Shown here: one piece after another, positions 62,235-64,000 of the stretch
How the letters are laid out: every line of letters starts with the position of its first letter
How positions within the stretch are numbered: position 1 is the stretch's first letter
Assembly (NCBI RefSeq): GCF_017086405.1
Contig: NZ_CP070973.1
Coordinates: 1,612,001 to 1,676,000, forward strand
Source: Mycobacterium gordonae
GTDB taxonomy: Bacteria; Actinomycetota; Actinomycetes; Mycobacteriales; Mycobacteriaceae
Length of the DNA: 64,000 bases
Reading direction: 5' to 3'
Translations under genes and position numbers: made by a program
Notes under the pieces: generated by a model
The model's database searches: none
What the model was told of the DNA's origin: nothing
What the model saw: only the letters and a program-made list of their open reading frames with translations

Positions 62235-62591
62235 GCCGTCCTGCGCGGATCGCTTCGGCTCGACGGTGGGCAGCACGCCGTCGGGGTCGCAGATGCGTAG
62301 TAGCCGTGACACGGCCGTGCTGGGCACCAGGGCCCAGCGTACGTCGGCCGCCGAACACGTCACGTTGATCCGGTGTAACGCCGAAAAGCCAGCGGTACCA
62401 ATGAATTTCAGGCCGGTAAGGTCCAGTGTCAGCCACCGGCAATGTGTTAGGCAGCGGCCGACGTATTCTGCGAGTTGGTCGGCGTTGGCGGCATCAAGCT
62501 CGCCGTAGGCGCTGACCACGCCCGAACCGTGTTCCCACTGCGCGTTGAACTCGGCATTTTCGCATTTCAGCCATGCTTGGGTCACAGACAT
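62205..62591 (-). CDS. STAS-domain anti-sigma factor antagonist
   Basis: 128 residues from ATG 62591 (GGAG eight bases before); an ATG at 62603 adds four. STAS fold: GSGVVSAYGELDAANADQLAEYV, LTLDLTGLKFIGTAGFSAL and VSRLLRICDPDGVLP. The usual phosphorylated serine region (DSSG in SpoIIAA) reads GTAG, so phosphorylation control may be absent. Convergent with sigF, overlapping by 30 bases. It is well placed to act on the RsbW-SigF switch, though other anti-sigma partners are possible. Confidence 0.85.
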   Translation of the reverse strand: MSVTQAWLKCENAEFNAQWEHGSGVVSAYGELDAANADQLAEYVGRCLTHCRWLTLDLTGLKFIGTAGFSALHRINVTCSAADVRWALVPSTAVSRLLRICDPDGVLPTVEPKRSAQDGLLQLIPESS

Positions 62592-62948
62592 CGTGAACTC
62601 CATCAGTCGACGATCATTCGTTGCTGTGGATCACATCGAGCGTGCGAAGTGCCGCGGTCGGAAATCGCACCTACAGGACGGTGTTTCCAGGCGGCTGTTA
62701 ACTCAACCTACTTCGAACCCTACCCGCGGTGGGCAGGGGCGACAAACGTTGCAGCCGTATTCACACCATTCACAGAAGGGGTGCGGGGGTGCTTACCTCG
62801 TCTCGGCGAGGACCGTGCCCTGGTGATCGCGGCGTCGGGTAAGCCGATCACGGGGCACGCGCCGAAGCGGCCACCGGTGTCGTGGGAATTGGCACCCACG
62901 GCACCCTGCTTCGCGCCGGCCGAGCCGCTGCCCGAGTTAGGGGCCAAC
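62592..62948. other. intergenic region between STAS and PPE genes
   Basis: About 360 bases without a recognised gene. It contains the promoter side of the STAS gene and the 3' flank of the PPE gene. Confidence 0.4.
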
Positions 62949-64000
62949 TCACCCGGCCGCGGGAGGGTGCGCCATCACCGTGAGTCGGATCCCGTAGCGG
63001 GGAAGCACGCCGGACGCTCGCGAGGGCGCCGGCACCGCCATCCCTGGGACGCCCGGCGTACCGGCCGCGGCTTCTTCGGTTCCCGTAATCGTGGTCAAAC
63101 CTGCGGGCGTCAGCGCCGCGACGGTGCGCGTCGCCGGCGCGGCCCAACTCGCCGGCACCGCCAGTTGCCCGATCGAACCCGCCCGGCCGCTGCTGGCGAG
63201 CACTGCGTTGGCTCCCATGCCCGCACCGATCGGCTGTTGCGCCGCCGCGAGCACCGAACCCCCGGCCGGCATCGTCTCCACTGCGCTGGCCAAATCTGGC
63301 GCCAACGAAACTTCATCTCCGATGATGCCATTGGCGATGGACTCGACACTGTCGATTGCGCTGAACGTCGAGTACGCGGCAAACAGGCCATCGAGCACGG
63401 CGAAATCTTCCGGGAGAATGCCGCTATACCATGCGTCCACTAGCGCCGGCCAGGTCTGGGTCACCGCGGTCAATAGCTGTGATATGGGGTCGGCGGCGGC
63501 CGCGCTGGCAGTTGCCTGGGCGACCGCGGCGCTTTGGGCGCTCAGCCCCGCCGGGTTGGTGACTTGAGATGGGGAGGAAAACGGCGATAGTTGCGCCGCC
63601 GCCGTCGAGTTCGTGGCGTAGCCGTACATCGCGGTTGCATCTTGGGCCCACATCTCTGCATACTGCGCCTCGGTGGCCGCGATCGCCGCCGTGTTCTGGC
63701 CGAGCAAATTCGTCGCGATCAAGGCCATCAGCTGCATTCGGTTGGCGGCGATCACCGGCGGTGGCACCGTCATCGCAAACGCCTGTTCGTAGGCTGCCGC
63801 CGCGGCCATGGCCTGCATGGCTGTTTGCTTGCTTTGGGTGGCGGTCGTGTACAGCCAACTTATGTAGGGGCCGGCCTTGGCTGCCATCGACTCGGCTGCG
63901 GGGCCGTACCAGTCCAAAGATGCCAGACTAGAAATCACCGATTCGTAGGTCTGGGCGGTGATGTCCAGCTCGGCGGCCAGCATGTCCCAGCTTGTAGCAG
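62949..64000 (-). CDS. PPE-family protein, SVP subgroup (5' end beyond right edge)
   Basis: The frame runs off the right edge: complement 64000-63984 reads ATSWD in frame with MLAAELDITAQ, so the first ~25-30 residues (including the PPE motif) are missing here and the ATG at 63983 is internal. PPE domain marks: WYGPAAESMAAKAGPYISWL, ANRMQLMALIATNLLGQN and ATEAQYAEMWAQDATAMYGY. The C-terminal half has GSIGQLAVPASW, the GxxSVPxxW signature with Ala for Ser. It ends in a Pro-rich tail. Exported through type VII secretion, function unknown. Confidence 0.93.
   Translation of the reverse strand, partial: ATSWDMLAAELDITAQTYESVISSLASLDWYGPAAESMAAKAGPYISWLYTTATQSKQTAMQAMAAAAAYEQAFAMTVPPPVIAANRMQLMALIATNLLGQNTAAIAATEAQYAEMWAQDATAMYGYATNSTAAAQLSPFSSPSQVTNPAGLSAQSAAVAQATASAAAADPISQLLTAVTQTWPALVDAWYSGILPEDFAVLDGLFAAYSTFSAIDSVESIANGIIGDEVSLAPDLASAVETMPAGGSVLAAAQQPIGAGMGANAVLASSGRAGSIGQLAVPASWAAPATRTVAALTPAGLTTITGTEEAAAGTPGVPGMAVPAPSRASGVLPRYGIRLTVMAHPPAAG

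Noticed and set aside
1..64000. CRISPR arrays, tRNA or rRNA genes
   Set aside because: Looked for and not seen. The only long repeats are the PKS module blocks and the kinase duplication.

Overview
The window reads as chromosome from a slow-growing, non-tuberculous Mycobacterium. Evidence: PPE proteins, an MmpS/MmpL pair, an EmbR-type SARP-FHA regulator, a PstS lipoprotein, and a block (about 45.8-62.2 kb) whose gene order matches M. tuberculosis Rv3300c (pseudouridine synthase), atsB, lpqC, nei, lhr, a TetR gene, then Rv3289c, rsbW, sigF. The species cannot be fixed from this sequence alone.

Layout. (1) 1-4.5 kb: 5' part of a GT4 glycosyltransferase (minus strand, runs off the left edge), a small membrane protein, a class III aminotransferase, and a divergent phosphatidylserine-decarboxylase-like gene. 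(2) 5.4-25.6 kb: a two-polypeptide modular polyketide synthase. Protein 1 is FAAL-ACP-KS-AT-DH-ER-KR-ACP, split in this sequence by a one-base deletion near 9213. Protein 2 is KS-AT-DH-KR-ACP-KS-AT-DH-KR-ACP-TE. Long stretches of the three modules are almost base-for-base identical. An MFS exporter follows 15 bases later. (3) 28.5-32 kb: translationally coupled mmpS-mmpL. (4) 32.8-42.9 kb: three PknK-like kinase/STAND ATPase genes, two of them a recent tandem duplication, and an EmbR-like regulator. (5) 43.0-45.8 kb: a junction with a decayed flavin-dependent oxidoreductase, an IS1380-type transposase remnant and a LysR gene. (6) 45.8-64 kb: the core block, carrying a pstS/PPE/secreted-protein insert between atsB and lpqC and lacking lat-lrpA-pcd and usfY. 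It ends in a PPE gene running off the right edge.

How the genes may work together (inference). The FAAL would activate a fatty acid and load the adjacent ACP. Module 1 (methylmalonyl, full reduction), module 2 (methylmalonyl, KR+DH) and module 3 (malonyl, KR+DH) would then give a 4,6-dimethyl-2,4-dienoic long-chain acyl chain released by the thioesterase. The MFS and MmpS/MmpL genes are candidate exporters. The glycosyltransferase, aminotransferase and decarboxylase-like genes are candidate tailoring functions. The kinase/EmbR-like genes are candidate regulators. The module sequences show concerted evolution and a clean natural AT-domain exchange, which is the most striking feature of the window.
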